A program made the position numbers and the translations under genes. The notes under the pieces are model-generated. The model was not told the origin of the DNA, made no database searches, and saw only the letters and a list, made by a program, of their open reading frames with translations. Below, piece after piece: positions 17,425-26,915 of a stretch of DNA of 64,000 nucleotides (within the stretch, counting starts at the first letter, position 1; each line of letters starts with the position of its first letter). Source of the DNA: Sphingomonadales bacterium (GTDB taxonomy: Bacteria > Pseudomonadota > Alphaproteobacteria > Sphingomonadales > Sphingomonadaceae); contig JAIXWO010000013.1 in NCBI GenBank assembly GCA_027491235.1, forward strand, positions 170,960-234,959, in the 5' to 3' direction.

Positions 17425-18087
17425 ATGCTCAAGCTCTTCATCGGCAACAAAACCTATTCCAGTTGGTCCCTGCGCGGCTGGCTCGCGGCCAAGCAGTCCG
17501 GCCTTCCCTTCGAGGAAATCGTCGTCCCGCTCTATGATGCGGACTGGGGCCAGCGGCGGGAAGGCGAAGACTTCGCGCCGTCTTCCGGCAAGGTGCCCAT
17601 CCTGTGGGATGGCGATCTGGTCGTTTGGGACAGTCTGGCCATATTAGAATTTCTAAACGAGCGGTCTGGCGGCGATAAGTTCTGGCCAAACGATGAGGCG
17701 GCGCGTGCCATGGCGCGGTCTATGTCCGCTGAAATGCATTCCAGCTTCATGGCCCTGCGTCGGCTGCATTGCATGAACACACGCCGAGTCTATCCCGCAG
17801 CGCCGCTGGATCCGGACGTCGCAAAGGACGTTGCCCGCCTGATGGACATCTGGGCGCAGGCCCGCGCGCGGTTTGGCGGTGAAGGCAATTTCCTGTTCGG
17901 GGACTTTGGGGCAGCCGACATCATGTTTGCGCCTGTCGTGACCCGCCTTGTCACCTATTCTATCCCTGTCGCGCGCTTCGCTGAGGCCTATATAGATGCT
18001 GTGCTCAGCCACCCCTTCATGCAGGACTGGCTTGCTGCAGCTCAGGAAGAGGAGTGGGTGATTGATCGTTTTGAAGGGCCTGAATAG
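17425..18087 (+). CDS. Glutathione S-transferase family protein
   Basis: A 220-residue GST with an N-terminal thioredoxin-like domain (LKLFIGNKTYSSWSLRGWLA; the Ser/Tyr cluster near residue 10 holds the likely catalytic Ser, and GKVPILWDGDLVVWDSLAI contains the cis-Pro) and a helical C-terminal domain (FGAADIMFAPVVTRL). Such cytoplasmic enzymes conjugate or reduce electrophiles with glutathione. I chose the ATG at 17425, where homology begins; a TTG at 17395 is less likely. It is followed by dapE after 64 bases. The substrate is unknown. Confidence 0.88.
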   Translation: MLKLFIGNKTYSSWSLRGWLAAKQSGLPFEEIVVPLYDADWGQRREGEDFAPSSGKVPILWDGDLVVWDSLAILEFLNERSGGDKFWPNDEAARAMARSMSAEMHSSFMALRRLHCMNTRRVYPAAPLDPDVAKDVARLMDIWAQARARFGGEGNFLFGDFGAADIMFAPVVTRLVTYSIPVARFAEAYIDAVLSHPFMQDWLAAAQEEEWVIDRFEGPE

Positions 18088-18151
18088 ACGCCAATCCGTC
18101 CCCTTCCCTTCTCCTTTTGCATTCAGCAAAACTCGAGGCTAGGCGGAGGTC

Positions 18152-19273
18152 GTGACTGACGCAATCAACCTTGCCATGCGGCTGATGGCCGCGCCTTCGG
18201 TGACACCCGCGCGCGGCGAGGTGTTTGACGTGCTGGAAGCGGCACTGCGGCCGCTGGGCTTTGAGGTGGACCGCTTTGTGTGCGGCGATGCCCCTGATGG
18301 GCCGGTCGAAAATCTGTTCGCCTCGCGTGCAGGCGCAGGCGCCAACGATAAGCCGCACTTTGCCTTTGCCGGACATTTGGATGTCGTCCCCCCCGGTGAT
18401 GGGTGGCAGAGTGACCCGTTCGCTCCCGAAGTGCGCGGAGACCTGCTCTATGGTCGCGGCGCGGTCGACATGAAGGCGAGCATTGCCGCCTTTGTGGCCG
18501 CCATTCCTGCCGACCATCCCGGCAGGATCAGTCTGATCATCACCGGTGATGAGGAAGGCCCTGCCGTCTTTGGCACAGTGGCGCTGATCGACCATATGAA
18601 ACAGCGCGGGCTGATCCCCGATCTGTGTCTGGTCGGGGAGCCAACGTCGTCAAACCAACTCGGCGATATGATGAAGATCGGACGCCGCGGATCGGTGAAT
18701 ATCTGGATCACCGTCCCTGGAACGCAGGGCCATGTCGCCTACCCCCATCTGGCCGACAACCCGATCACCAAGCTCGTACGCATGCTCGGGCGGATTGACG
18801 GTATCGTGCTGGATGAAGGGACGGATTGGTTTCAGGCCTCCAATATCGAGATCACGGAACTGGAAGTTGGCAACAAGGCGACCAACGTCATTCCTGCCGC
18901 CGCCAAGGCTCGCCTGTCGATCCGCTTCAATGACCTGCACAACGGCGAAAGCCTGAGCGCGATGATCCGCGCCATTGTGCATGATGTGGAGCCGACCGCA
19001 GAGGTCGATGCGCGCATTTCCGGCGAGGCGTTCCTGACACCGCCCGGTGCATTCAGCGATCTGATTGGTGCCGCAATAAGCGAGGTGACAGGGTTGACTG
19101 CCGATCGCTCCACCACGGGTGGAACTTCCGACGCGCGCTTCCTCAGCAAGCTGTGCCCGGTGGTCGAATTCGGCCTTTGCAATGCAACGATGCATAAACT
19201 CGACGAGGCGGTAGCGCTCGACGACGTTCAGGCGCTCGTCAAAATCTACGCAGGCGTGTTGGCCCGCATTTAG
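18152..19273 (+). CDS. dapE: Succinyl-diaminopimelate desuccinylase
   Basis: A 373-residue M20-family zinc peptidase homologue that hydrolyses N-succinyl-L,L-diaminopimelate in lysine and peptidoglycan precursor synthesis. Metal-site motifs are FAGHLDVVPPG, YGRGAVDMK and ITGDEEGPA, with GEPTSSNQLGD and late STTGGTSDARF typical of DapE. The start is GTG at 18152, after GGCGGAGGT. Its stop overlaps that of the converging GGDEF/EAL gene. Confidence 0.94.
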   Translation: MTDAINLAMRLMAAPSVTPARGEVFDVLEAALRPLGFEVDRFVCGDAPDGPVENLFASRAGAGANDKPHFAFAGHLDVVPPGDGWQSDPFAPEVRGDLLYGRGAVDMKASIAAFVAAIPADHPGRISLIITGDEEGPAVFGTVALIDHMKQRGLIPDLCLVGEPTSSNQLGDMMKIGRRGSVNIWITVPGTQGHVAYPHLADNPITKLVRMLGRIDGIVLDEGTDWFQASNIEITELEVGNKATNVIPAAAKARLSIRFNDLHNGESLSAMIRAIVHDVEPTAEVDARISGEAFLTPPGAFSDLIGAAISEVTGLTADRSTTGGTSDARFLSKLCPVVEFGLCNATMHKLDEAVALDDVQALVKIYAGVLARI

Positions 19274-20946
19274 GCCTTACGGCGTGCGGGTGGCGCTTCT
19301 ACCGGAACCATGAAATTGCGGAGGGCGGCTTCAGACCCCGGCCGTGCAATCGCATAGCCCTGCGCCGCCTTGCAGCCCATGACACGCAGCATATCGAACT
19401 GGTCCTGACTCTCAACGCCCTCTGCCACCGTTTCTTTGCCGAGGGAGTTAAGCACCGTCACCGAAGACTGAAGAATGGCGCGCGATTCATTGCAGTGTGT
19501 GATGTCCGCAATCATCGAGCGGTCGATCTTGACACGATCCACGGGAAGCAGGCGCAAGCGGCGCAAATCAATGGGCGCGCTACCAAAATTATCGACAGAA
19601 ATGGTCGCCCCGGCCTCACGCAGCGCCTGCACTTCGGCAAAAACGCCATCGCCGGTCGTATAAGCCAATCGGTCTGAAATCTCGATTTCCAACATTTCGA
19701 TCGGCGCTTCGTGCCGGGCAAGTGCCTCCGTCGCCCGCTCATAAAGGCTACCGCGTTCAAACTGCCGCTTCGACATGTTGATGGCGAGGCGCTGGCGATA
19801 ACCGCTGCGATACCAACGGCCGATGACCGTCGCCGCCTGCGCCAGTGTCCAATCGGAAAGCTCTGCCATCAGCCCGGTTTCCTCCGCAACGCGAATGAAC
19901 TGGTCAGGCGTACGGATGCCATCGACCGGATGGTACCAGCGGAGCAAGGCTTCGGCAGCAACCGCATTACGATCCCCCAGCAAGACTTGGGGCTGGAACT
20001 CAAAGCCGAACTGATTGAGCTTGAAGGCGTCGCGCAGGTCGGAGTCGAGTTTCATCCGCGACGCAAGGTTCGCGGCCAAGGCGTCGTTGTAGAACTGGAC
20101 CTGACCTTTTCCGTTCTCTTTGGAATGATACATGGCGACGTCGGCTGCCCGCATCAGTTCTGTCAGCGAGCGTCCGTGCTGGGGCCGCAGGGCGATCCCA
20201 ATTGAGGCGCCGACGCGCACCGACTGCCCGCATAATGAAAAGGGTTCGTTCAGTGCGCGAAGGATCACAGCGCCGGTTTCCCGCACCTTAGCTTCCGACG
20301 TCACACCAGGCACGAAGACGGTGAATTCGTCTCCCGCCAGCCGACCGAGAACAGGCGGATGGCCCGCGTTGCCCGACGAGGGAAAGATGGACCGGAGCCG
20401 GTTGGCAATCATTATGAGGAGCTGGTCACCAGCCGCATGACCCAAGGAGTCATTCACGCCTTTGAAGTTATCAAGATCGATAAAGAAGAGAGCATCGAGC
20501 CGCTCAGCGGGCGCTATCGCGAGCAGAGCTTCTGTCTCGTTTCGAAAATGCATACGGTTGGCAAGCGCGGTGACCGGATCGAACAGCGCCATGCTGTTCA
20601 CCTGCTCCATATTCGTGCGGACCTGAAGAAACAGATCTCCCAAAGACTGGGAAAGGTCTGGCATCGTCGTTTCGATATGCTGAGGGACAGGGGATTCGAG
20701 GTCGCCCGCAGCCGCTTCGCCCAGCCGTCGAACGGCAGAATCGATGGACGTGGACACGACTGCAATCAGTCGATCAGCCGCGCCCCAAGCCAAAACGCCG
20801 CAGGCAAGTGCAATGATAAGGGGATTGCTAAAGGACCAAACATCCTGAAAATCAGTAAGCTCTGAAAAGCTCGCTAAGAGGAACGCAACAGCACCAATGC
20901 TGAAGGCAAATCCAAATGCGTGAATTTTCAAGGCATTGCCCTGCAT
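19270..20946 (-). CDS. GGDEF/EAL protein, probable cyclic-di-GMP phosphodiesterase or sensor
   Basis: A 558-residue inner-membrane protein with two N-terminal membrane segments, a GGDEF domain (active-site motif degenerate: RLAGDEF) and a C-terminal EAL domain. The EAL part keeps EALLRW, the NMS Asn, LEIEISDR, VKIDRS and AEGVESQ. The conserved DDFGTG loop reads DNFGSA, losing one metal-linked Asp. So both halves are altered and the net activity cannot be predicted: a weak phosphodiesterase or a c-di-GMP receptor is possible. The ATG at 20946 follows GAGGGGG by eight bases and is preferred over 20967. It converges on dapE. Confidence 0.9.
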   Translation of the reverse strand: MQGNALKIHAFGFAFSIGAVAFLLASFSELTDFQDVWSFSNPLIIALACGVLAWGAADRLIAVVSTSIDSAVRRLGEAAAGDLESPVPQHIETTMPDLSQSLGDLFLQVRTNMEQVNSMALFDPVTALANRMHFRNETEALLAIAPAERLDALFFIDLDNFKGVNDSLGHAAGDQLLIMIANRLRSIFPSSGNAGHPPVLGRLAGDEFTVFVPGVTSEAKVRETGAVILRALNEPFSLCGQSVRVGASIGIALRPQHGRSLTELMRAADVAMYHSKENGKGQVQFYNDALAANLASRMKLDSDLRDAFKLNQFGFEFQPQVLLGDRNAVAAEALLRWYHPVDGIRTPDQFIRVAEETGLMAELSDWTLAQAATVIGRWYRSGYRQRLAINMSKRQFERGSLYERATEALARHEAPIEMLEIEISDRLAYTTGDGVFAEVQALREAGATISVDNFGSAPIDLRRLRLLPVDRVKIDRSMIADITHCNESRAILQSSVTVLNSLGKETVAEGVESQDQFDMLRVMGCKAAQGYAIARPGSEAALRNFMVPVEAPPARRKA

Positions 20947-21055
20947 CGTTAGTACCCCCTCAGCCAAATACCGGGCCGATCAGAACTTTCCCCATCCGGC
21001 TTTATCTCCGAAAGGAATTAATAATTGGCTTAATCGGATGGGTTTTATCGGCGGT

Positions 21056-21613
21056 TTAGCGGGGTTTTCTCAAAACCAGATAAAGCGCGCCCGCGCCGCC
21101 GTGGCGGGGGTGGGCGTTCCGGATGGCGGCGATCCGATCAGCATAAGGAGATGCGGCGAGCCAATCGGTGATGGAGGCCCGGATAACGCCTCTGCTCGTC
21201 GGCGGCAGCCGGGGATTGTTGATAGCAGCCTTGCCGGTGACAAGCAGGATGACACGATCACCCCGGCGGATGGCGGCATCCAACCCTCGGTTTAACCGCG
21301 CATGCGCACTGGCCAGGGTATCCCCATGCAGGTCAATGCTCACGTCCGGACGCAAATCCCCTTTCAGGATGCGCTTATCCCAGCTGCCGTCCAGCGTATC
21401 TTGCACTGAAGCCTTGCTGGGCTGTGGGCTGCTGATGCGCCTGCCTTCCAAAACCTGACGTCGGACAGGCTTCTTCGGCAGCGGGAAAGCGGCCTCCATT
21501 GTCTGGGGTAGATCATCAGCAGCCACCGGCGCGCGGCCCGGAAACGGACGCGCGCTGCGGGCAACACGCGCCCAGATGGCCTGCTCTTCAGCGCTGAGGC
21601 GGCGTCCCCGCAA
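21056..21613 (-). CDS. Smr domain protein
   Basis: A 185-residue protein with a variable, basic N-terminal half and a C-terminal Smr (MutS2-related) domain. The domain markers are SIDLHGDTLASAHARL, then VILLVTGKA and HPRHGGAGALYLVLRK. Such proteins are proposed nucleic-acid endonucleases. It is the last gene of a timA-mltA-smr unit and its start overlaps the end of mltA by 26 bases. Its precise role is unknown. Confidence 0.9.
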   Translation of the reverse strand: MRGRRLSAEEQAIWARVARSARPFPGRAPVAADDLPQTMEAAFPLPKKPVRRQVLEGRRISSPQPSKASVQDTLDGSWDKRILKGDLRPDVSIDLHGDTLASAHARLNRGLDAAIRRGDRVILLVTGKAAINNPRLPPTSRGVIRASITDWLAASPYADRIAAIRNAHPRHGGAGALYLVLRKPR

Positions 21614-22844
21614 CGGGTGCCTCCGCTTTTAGTCGGGCCAGAACCCCTTTCGGAAGGAGCAAGAAGGCAGACCCCCTGCCAGACATGCCGCCTGCAATCG
21701 TCCGGGCTTCGCTCCCCGCGCCCCAAAAGGTATCGAACCGGTTGGAGCCTTTTATTGCGCCGCCTGTATCCTGCGCCACCCAAAGCCCGTTTGCTTCCGG
21801 CCGGTCAGTCGACAGGAGAACAGGGGCGCCAAGCGGCACGAACATAGGGTCGGCCGCAACCGTGCCCTTCGGTGTGACCGGCAGTCCGAGCGCGCCAAGT
21901 GGTCCTGCGCCGGTGAGTTCCTTGAAGAATATCCAGCTCTTATTCTCGCGCATGATCGCACGGCCTTCTTCGGGGTTCGCCCGCAAATAGGCCATAATGC
22001 CCTGCATGGACGTCTGGCCGGGGCCGAGCAGCCCGCGGTCCTTCATCAGCTTTCCGATGCCGGTATAGTCGCGCCCATTCTGCCCATCATAGCCAATGCG
22101 CATCACCGAGCCATCAGGCAGCCTCAATCGACCAGACCCCTGAACTTGAAGGAAAAAGAACTCAACGGGGTCAGCCGCCCATGCCAGTTCAAGGCCGCGA
22201 CCAGAAAGCGCGCCTTCCTCAATTTCCGCGCGATCCGCATAAGGGACAAGGTTAGTACCTTTCACCCGTCCCCGGATGCGCTTTCCCTTCAGATCATCAG
22301 AAAACAGGCCAAGATCGACCTCAATGATGTCTGTCGGACGCTTATAGACGGGCACGTTGTACTGTGCAGATTGCGTCCGTGCGCCTGCGATCTCAGGCTC
22401 ATAATATCCCGTCGCCAGCGACTTTCCGTCGCCGACCTGCACAACGTCGAAGTTGCTGGAAAAGAAGGCCTGAGCATCCCGGGCGTTTGAAGCTGCGGCG
22501 CAGGCAGAGGCCCAGTCGCTTCCTTTGGTCAGGCCAGATCCGTCAGTGCGACGCTGCAAAGACCCGCAGGAAATTCGAAATGCAGCAAGCGCGCGGTTAG
22601 CGCCTTCATCCGAGACACCAAAGCTTTCATAACTGGGACCTGCAAGGACACCCGCCATCGCCGCATTCGGACCCTTTGGCGCGACCGCTTCAACGGGCTT
22701 CGGCGCAATCACCGGCGCCGGCTTTGCCACCGGCTTGGAGGCTACAGGCTTCGCAGGGGCGCTCGGCCCTTGCGGAATGAGACGCGCACTGCACCCTGAC
22801 AGGGCAATCGCGGCAATGGCGGTGAGGGTTAGTCTTCGGCGCAT
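21588..22844 (-). CDS. mltA: Membrane-bound lytic murein transglycosylase A
   Basis: A 418-residue lipoprotein enzyme that cleaves peptidoglycan glycan strands to 1,6-anhydro products. It has a signal peptide with lipobox (LSGC, Cys18), then an Ala/Pro/Lys linker, the MltA barrel domain (TGYYEPEIAGARTQS, VQGSGRLRLPDGS) and the C-terminal 3D domain (VAQDTGGAIKGSNRFDTFWG, whose Asp residues are catalytic). I chose the ATG at 22844 because it gives a standard lipoprotein signal; further upstream ATGs lie within the end of timA. It lies ten bases after timA. Confidence 0.94.
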   Translation of the reverse strand: MRRRLTLTAIAAIALSGCSARLIPQGPSAPAKPVASKPVAKPAPVIAPKPVEAVAPKGPNAAMAGVLAGPSYESFGVSDEGANRALAAFRISCGSLQRRTDGSGLTKGSDWASACAAASNARDAQAFFSSNFDVVQVGDGKSLATGYYEPEIAGARTQSAQYNVPVYKRPTDIIEVDLGLFSDDLKGKRIRGRVKGTNLVPYADRAEIEEGALSGRGLELAWAADPVEFFFLQVQGSGRLRLPDGSVMRIGYDGQNGRDYTGIGKLMKDRGLLGPGQTSMQGIMAYLRANPEEGRAIMRENKSWIFFKELTGAGPLGALGLPVTPKGTVAADPMFVPLGAPVLLSTDRPEANGLWVAQDTGGAIKGSNRFDTFWGAGSEARTIAGGMSGRGSAFLLLPKGVLARLKAEAPVAGTPPQR

Positions 22845-22854
22845 CCAAAGCCGG

Positions 22855-23508
22855 TTAGTCGGCTTCGTCGGTATCGACAAGAATCCAGTTGGGATCGTCC
22901 GAGCGGACTTCACGCTCGAACGTCCAGACATCATGTGTTTCAAGCGCATCGGTCAACGACCCGGCCAGTACCTGACCTTCGGCATCTCGCGTCACTGCGG
23001 CGATGTCAGCATCAAAACGCACAGAAATCCGGGCAACCTTGCCTTCCAGCGATGCAGACGCAATCGCCGCCCGGTCGATCCGGACCAAGCGGTTGTCCAG
23101 AACTTCGCCCGCTTCGGTGCGCGCTTTGACAGCATCGGCAAAGCTATCCCGGACGGAGGCGCTGACATAGGGCGACAAGCCTTCGACATCGCCCTTCCAG
23201 AAATCCTCAAGGATCATCGCATAGGCGCTCTTCGCGCCTTCGATGAATTCCGCAGGGTTAAACTGATTGTCCGCCGCAGCAATTGCACGGACACCTATGG
23301 CTGCACCCTGATCAAAAGGCGCGGCGCCCGCGACACGGGCTGGCCCATTGTCACGCACGTCGGTCGCACTTCCAGCTGTCGTTGTCACGGCGGGTTCTTC
23401 CGCAGGCTTGCGTACCGACTGCTCATGCCCCGTGCGTTTGCCGAGCACGGCATAAAGCCGCAAACCCAGAAAGACGGTGACCATTGCAAAGAGGACTGTT
23501 TCTACCAC
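22855..23508 (-). CDS. Tim44-domain membrane protein (TimA)
   Basis: A 217-residue protein with one N-terminal membrane segment (VETVLFAMVTVFLGLRLYAVLG), a flexible Ala/Glu-rich linker and a Tim44-like domain (FNPAEFIEGAKSAYAMILEDFWKGD onward, ending HDVWTFEREVRSDDPNWILVDT). Alphaproteobacterial TimA proteins are inner-membrane relatives of the mitochondrial Tim44. It heads the timA-mltA-smr unit and is divergent from secB, a conserved arrangement. Confidence 0.9.
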   Translation of the reverse strand: MVETVLFAMVTVFLGLRLYAVLGKRTGHEQSVRKPAEEPAVTTTAGSATDVRDNGPARVAGAAPFDQGAAIGVRAIAAADNQFNPAEFIEGAKSAYAMILEDFWKGDVEGLSPYVSASVRDSFADAVKARTEAGEVLDNRLVRIDRAAIASASLEGKVARISVRFDADIAAVTRDAEGQVLAGSLTDALETHDVWTFEREVRSDDPNWILVDTDEAD

Positions 23509-23687
23509 GGATGTAACCTTTCAACCTGCAACATAGGGCTTCGCGCAGCCGCTTTCAAATGGTCCTTTGGGCAATCGTCACGAAAACTGCGCCATTGCCC
23601 TCTTCGCCGCCCCCTGCTACGCGCCGCGCCTGACCATCCGGTGGGGCTCTTCCCGCCAAATTGCGAACGACAGGACAGGCTCAACTC

Positions 23688-24182
23688 ATGGCTGATACGA
23701 ACGAAACCCTTGCAAACGGCGAAGATAACCTGCCCGCCGTCGGTGTTATCTCTCAGTATGTGAAGGATCTTTCTTTCGAAAATCCAAACGCACCTGCTGT
23801 TTTCCAATGGCAGGGTCAGCCGCAAATTGATGTGAACTTCAACATCGGTAACGCGCAGATCGCAGATGACGTCCACGAAGTGTCGGTGAAGATCAATGTG
23901 AGTGCCAAAAGCGCGGAAAAGACAGCTTTTGCTGTTGAACTCGTTTACGCTGGCCTGTTCGGCATCCGAAATATTCCCGAAGACCAGATGGCCCCGATTC
24001 TCCTCGCGCAGGCGCCCGCCATGCTCTTCCCGTTCGCCCGCCGCGTTCTGGCCGATGCCGTGCGTGACGGTGGCTTCCCGCCCTTGATGCTGGACCCGAT
24101 CGATTTCGGCTCCCTTTACATGCAGCAGGCAGAACTTGCCGCGCAGCAAGAGGGCGGGCTGGCGACAGAGGGTAACGCTTAA
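23688..24182 (+). CDS. secB: Protein-export chaperone SecB
   Basis: A 164-residue SecB, the tetrameric cytoplasmic chaperone that keeps preproteins unfolded and delivers them to SecA. Typical stretches are ISQYVKDLSFENPNAP, EVSVKINVSAKS, YAGLFGI and APAMLFPFARRVLADAVRDGGFPPLMLDPIDF. I chose the ATG at 23688, after GGACAGG. It is followed after five bases by murJ. Confidence 0.96.
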   Translation: MADTNETLANGEDNLPAVGVISQYVKDLSFENPNAPAVFQWQGQPQIDVNFNIGNAQIADDVHEVSVKINVSAKSAEKTAFAVELVYAGLFGIRNIPEDQMAPILLAQAPAMLFPFARRVLADAVRDGGFPPLMLDPIDFGSLYMQQAELAAQQEGGLATEGNA

Positions 24183-24187
24183 GTCCT

Positions 24188-25747
24188 GTGAAACTCGGTA
24201 AAGCCATTGGAACAATTGGCGGGCTGACAATGGTCAGCCGCGTGCTTGGCTTTGCACGCGAAATGGTGATGGCGCGCGTTTTAGGTGCCAACATGTTCGC
24301 CGATGCGTTTCTGGTGGCTTTCCGGCTTCCCAATACCTTTCGCCGCTTCTTTGGCGAAGGCGCATTCTCAGCTGGCTTCGTGCCCCTATTCAGCCAACGC
24401 TATCATGGCGAAGGCGGGCTGGAGGAAGCGAAAAAGTTCTCCGAAGAAGTGCTCGCCGTCTTCTTGCCGGCGCTGCTCGCCTTCACGATCATCGGCCAAC
24501 TCGCCATGCCTGCTTTGGTCTGGCTCCTCGCTTCGGGCTATGCAGGCGATGCGGCTAAGTTTGAGCTGACCAACTGGCTCTCCCGCCTCACCTTCCCCTA
24601 TCTGATGCTGATCAGCCTCGTCTCGCTCTATTCGGGCGTGCTGAACTCCATGCACAAATTCGCGGCAGCTGCATTTGCACCGGCTTTGCTCAACATTGTC
24701 ATGCTCGCCGCGCTGCTCCTTGTGCCGACAGGCGGTGCGGCAAGTGCGCAGGCACTGTCCATTGCGGTTGTCATCGGCGGTGTGATCCAACTCGCCCTCG
24801 TCTGGTGGGCCGCGCGTTCGGCTGGCATAAGCCTGCGGCTGCGTCGGCCGCGCATGACGCCGGGCGTCCGTCAGTTCTTCCGCGTGGTCATTCCAGCGAC
24901 CTTTGCCGCCGGGGTTTATCAGGTCAGCATCCTCATCGACACGCAGTTCGTCAGCTATCTGGCGGAAGGGTCGATGGCCCATCTGAACTATGCGGACAGG
25001 CTCAACCAGTTACCGCTCGGCATTATCGGGACCGCACTTGGCACGGCCATTCTGCCGTCGATCAGCAAATTTGTGGATCAAGGCAAGCCAGAGGAAGCTC
25101 AGAAGATCCAGAATCAGGCTATGGAACTCGGTATGCTGCTAACGCTGCCCGCTGCTGTTGCCTTCGCGGCAGCGGGTGTTCCTCTTGTGACCGCGCTGTT
25201 CCGTGGGGGCCAGTTCACGCCTGAAGACGCAATCGTAACGGGCAACACGCTTGCCCTCATTGCACTCGGACTCCCGGCCTATGTTCTGGTGAAGGTCCTG
25301 ACACCCGGCTTCTTCGCGCGGGAGGATACCAAGACACCACTCCGCATTGCGATGTGGGTGCTTGCCGCGAACATCGTCCTGAACTTCGCCTTTGTTCCCT
25401 GGATGGGCCTCTATGGGCTGGCGCTGGCACTGGCACTGACGGCTTGGCTCAATTGCGCGATGCTTTACATCACGCTGCGCAAGCGCGGGCATTTCCAGAT
25501 TTCCGCGCATGTTGCGTCCCGCATTTTCCGACAGTTGATTGCAGCGGCGGCGATGGGGGCGACTCTTTATGCCGTGAACGTCTTCCTCGGCCCCATGTTC
25601 AATGGCGGGACAATTGAGCGCATGATCGCCCTCTCCACCCTCGTCGGTGCAGGCGGTATCGTCTATTTCGGCCTTGGCTGGATGATCGGCGCCATCGACC
25701 GTGACGATGTGCTCATCCTCCTCAAGCGGAAAAAGCCCGCCGCCTGA
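24188..25747 (+). CDS. murJ: Lipid II flippase MurJ
   Basis: A 519-residue integral membrane protein of the MOP superfamily, with about fourteen membrane segments. It moves the peptidoglycan precursor lipid II to the periplasm. It opens with GLTMVSRVLGFAREMVMARV and contains FRRFFGEGAFSAGFVPLF and LPGFFAREDTKTP-type loops typical of MurJ/MviN. The start is GTG at 24188, close behind secB. Confidence 0.95.
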   Translation: MKLGKAIGTIGGLTMVSRVLGFAREMVMARVLGANMFADAFLVAFRLPNTFRRFFGEGAFSAGFVPLFSQRYHGEGGLEEAKKFSEEVLAVFLPALLAFTIIGQLAMPALVWLLASGYAGDAAKFELTNWLSRLTFPYLMLISLVSLYSGVLNSMHKFAAAAFAPALLNIVMLAALLLVPTGGAASAQALSIAVVIGGVIQLALVWWAARSAGISLRLRRPRMTPGVRQFFRVVIPATFAAGVYQVSILIDTQFVSYLAEGSMAHLNYADRLNQLPLGIIGTALGTAILPSISKFVDQGKPEEAQKIQNQAMELGMLLTLPAAVAFAAAGVPLVTALFRGGQFTPEDAIVTGNTLALIALGLPAYVLVKVLTPGFFAREDTKTPLRIAMWVLAANIVLNFAFVPWMGLYGLALALALTAWLNCAMLYITLRKRGHFQISAHVASRIFRQLIAAAAMGATLYAVNVFLGPMFNGGTIERMIALSTLVGAGGIVYFGLGWMIGAIDRDDVLILLKRKKPAA

Positions 25748-25825
25748 TCGTGACGCGCCCCTTGCCTAATTTGGCTTGAACGGGCATCGGCCTCACGTCT
25801 CGTCAAACAGGAAGACATAGAAGTC

Positions 25826-26824
25826 ATGCGCGTCGTTTCCGGCATCCAGCCGACAGGCAATCTCCACCTCGGCAATTATCTGGGCGCCATCCGCAACTGG
25901 GTGCGGATGCAGGATGAAAATGACGGCGATAAGCTCTACTTTCTGGCCGATCTTCACGCGATCACTGTCTACAACAAGCCGGAAGACCTTGCGAACAACA
26001 CGCGGGAGATGGCGGCCGCGCTGATCGCAAGCGGCATCGACCCGGACCGCTCCATTCTGTTCAATCAGGCGCGTGTGCCAGCGCATGCAGAACTTGCTTG
26101 GTTGCTTTTCTGCACCGCGCGCATCGGCTGGCTCAACCGGATGACCCAGTTCAAAGATAAAGCGGGCAAGAACCGCGAAGGCGTGAGCGTTGGCCTCTTT
26201 GCCTATCCCGTCCTGCAGGCGGCAGACGTGCTCCTCTATCAGGCAACGCATGTTCCCGTGGGGGAAGACCAGAAACAGCATCTGGAGCTCGCCCGCGATA
26301 TCGCGCAGAAGTTTAACACCGATTTTGAGGCAGAGGTCTTCACCCTGCCCGAGCCGATCATCCCGCCGGCCGCGGCACGGATTATGAGCCTGCGCGACGG
26401 ATCTGCCAAAATGTCGAAGTCAGACCCGAGCGACTTGAGCCGCATCAACCTGACAGACGACGCAGATACCATCATGCAAAAGGTGAAGAAGGCAAAGACC
26501 GACCCCGAGCCTCTGCCCGGTGACAAGGCTGGCCTTGAAGGCAGGCCCGAAGCCCAGAACTTGGTCGGCATTTACGCAGCACTTGCCGATGAGAGCGTCG
26601 ACGCCATCCTTGCCCGCTTTGGCGGACAGGGCTTTGGCGCGTTCAAACCCGCACTGGGCGAGCTGCTGATCGAGACGCTCCGCCCGATCACAAACCGGTT
26701 CAACGCCTTGCGGCAGGACACAGCTACGCTGGATAGCATTTTGATCCGCGGGGCAGAGCGCGCGTCGCAACTCGCAACACCGACACTTGCGCAAACCTAT
26801 GCCGCACTCGGCCTGCAAAAATAG
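25826..26824 (+). CDS. trpS: Tryptophanyl-tRNA synthetase
   Basis: A 332-residue class I aminoacyl-tRNA synthetase that charges tRNA-Trp. The HIGH-type motif is [12 protein letters not shown] near residue 10, and the KMSKS loop is intact ([15 protein letters not shown]). LPVGEDQ-type sequence ([18 protein letters not shown]) is typical of TrpRS. It is full length and preceded by its own short intergenic region after murJ. Confidence 0.96.
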   Translation: MRVVSGIQPTGNLHLGNYLGAIRNWVRMQDENDGDKLYFLADLHAITVYNKPEDLANNTREMAAALIASGIDPDRSILFNQARVPAHAELAWLLFCTARIGWLNRMTQFKDKAGKNREGVSVGLFAYPVLQAADVLLYQATHVPVGEDQKQHLELARDIAQKFNTDFEAEVFTLPEPIIPPAAARIMSLRDGSAKMSKSDPSDLSRINLTDDADTIMQKVKKAKTDPEPLPGDKAGLEGRPEAQNLVGIYAALADESVDAILARFGGQGFGAFKPALGELLIETLRPITNRFNALRQDTATLDSILIRGAERASQLATPTLAQTYAALGLQK

Positions 26825-26915
26825 ACTCTATTCAACCTCTGTTCAGAGCGGCTGGTCGATCCTACGTTCCGAAAAGAGCCGTGTCTCGGCTGAGTCGTAA
26901 AAACGGGATAAGTCT

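Noticed and set aside
20991..21042. CCCATCCG/CGGATGGG inverted repeat with a 36-base loop
   Set aside because: The loop is long and no plus-strand gene precedes it; it may be a weak terminator for the smr gene, but the evidence is too thin.
23240..23260. TTAA sequences inside coding regions resembling CtrA sites
   Set aside because: They fall within genes on codon positions and lack a promoter context.
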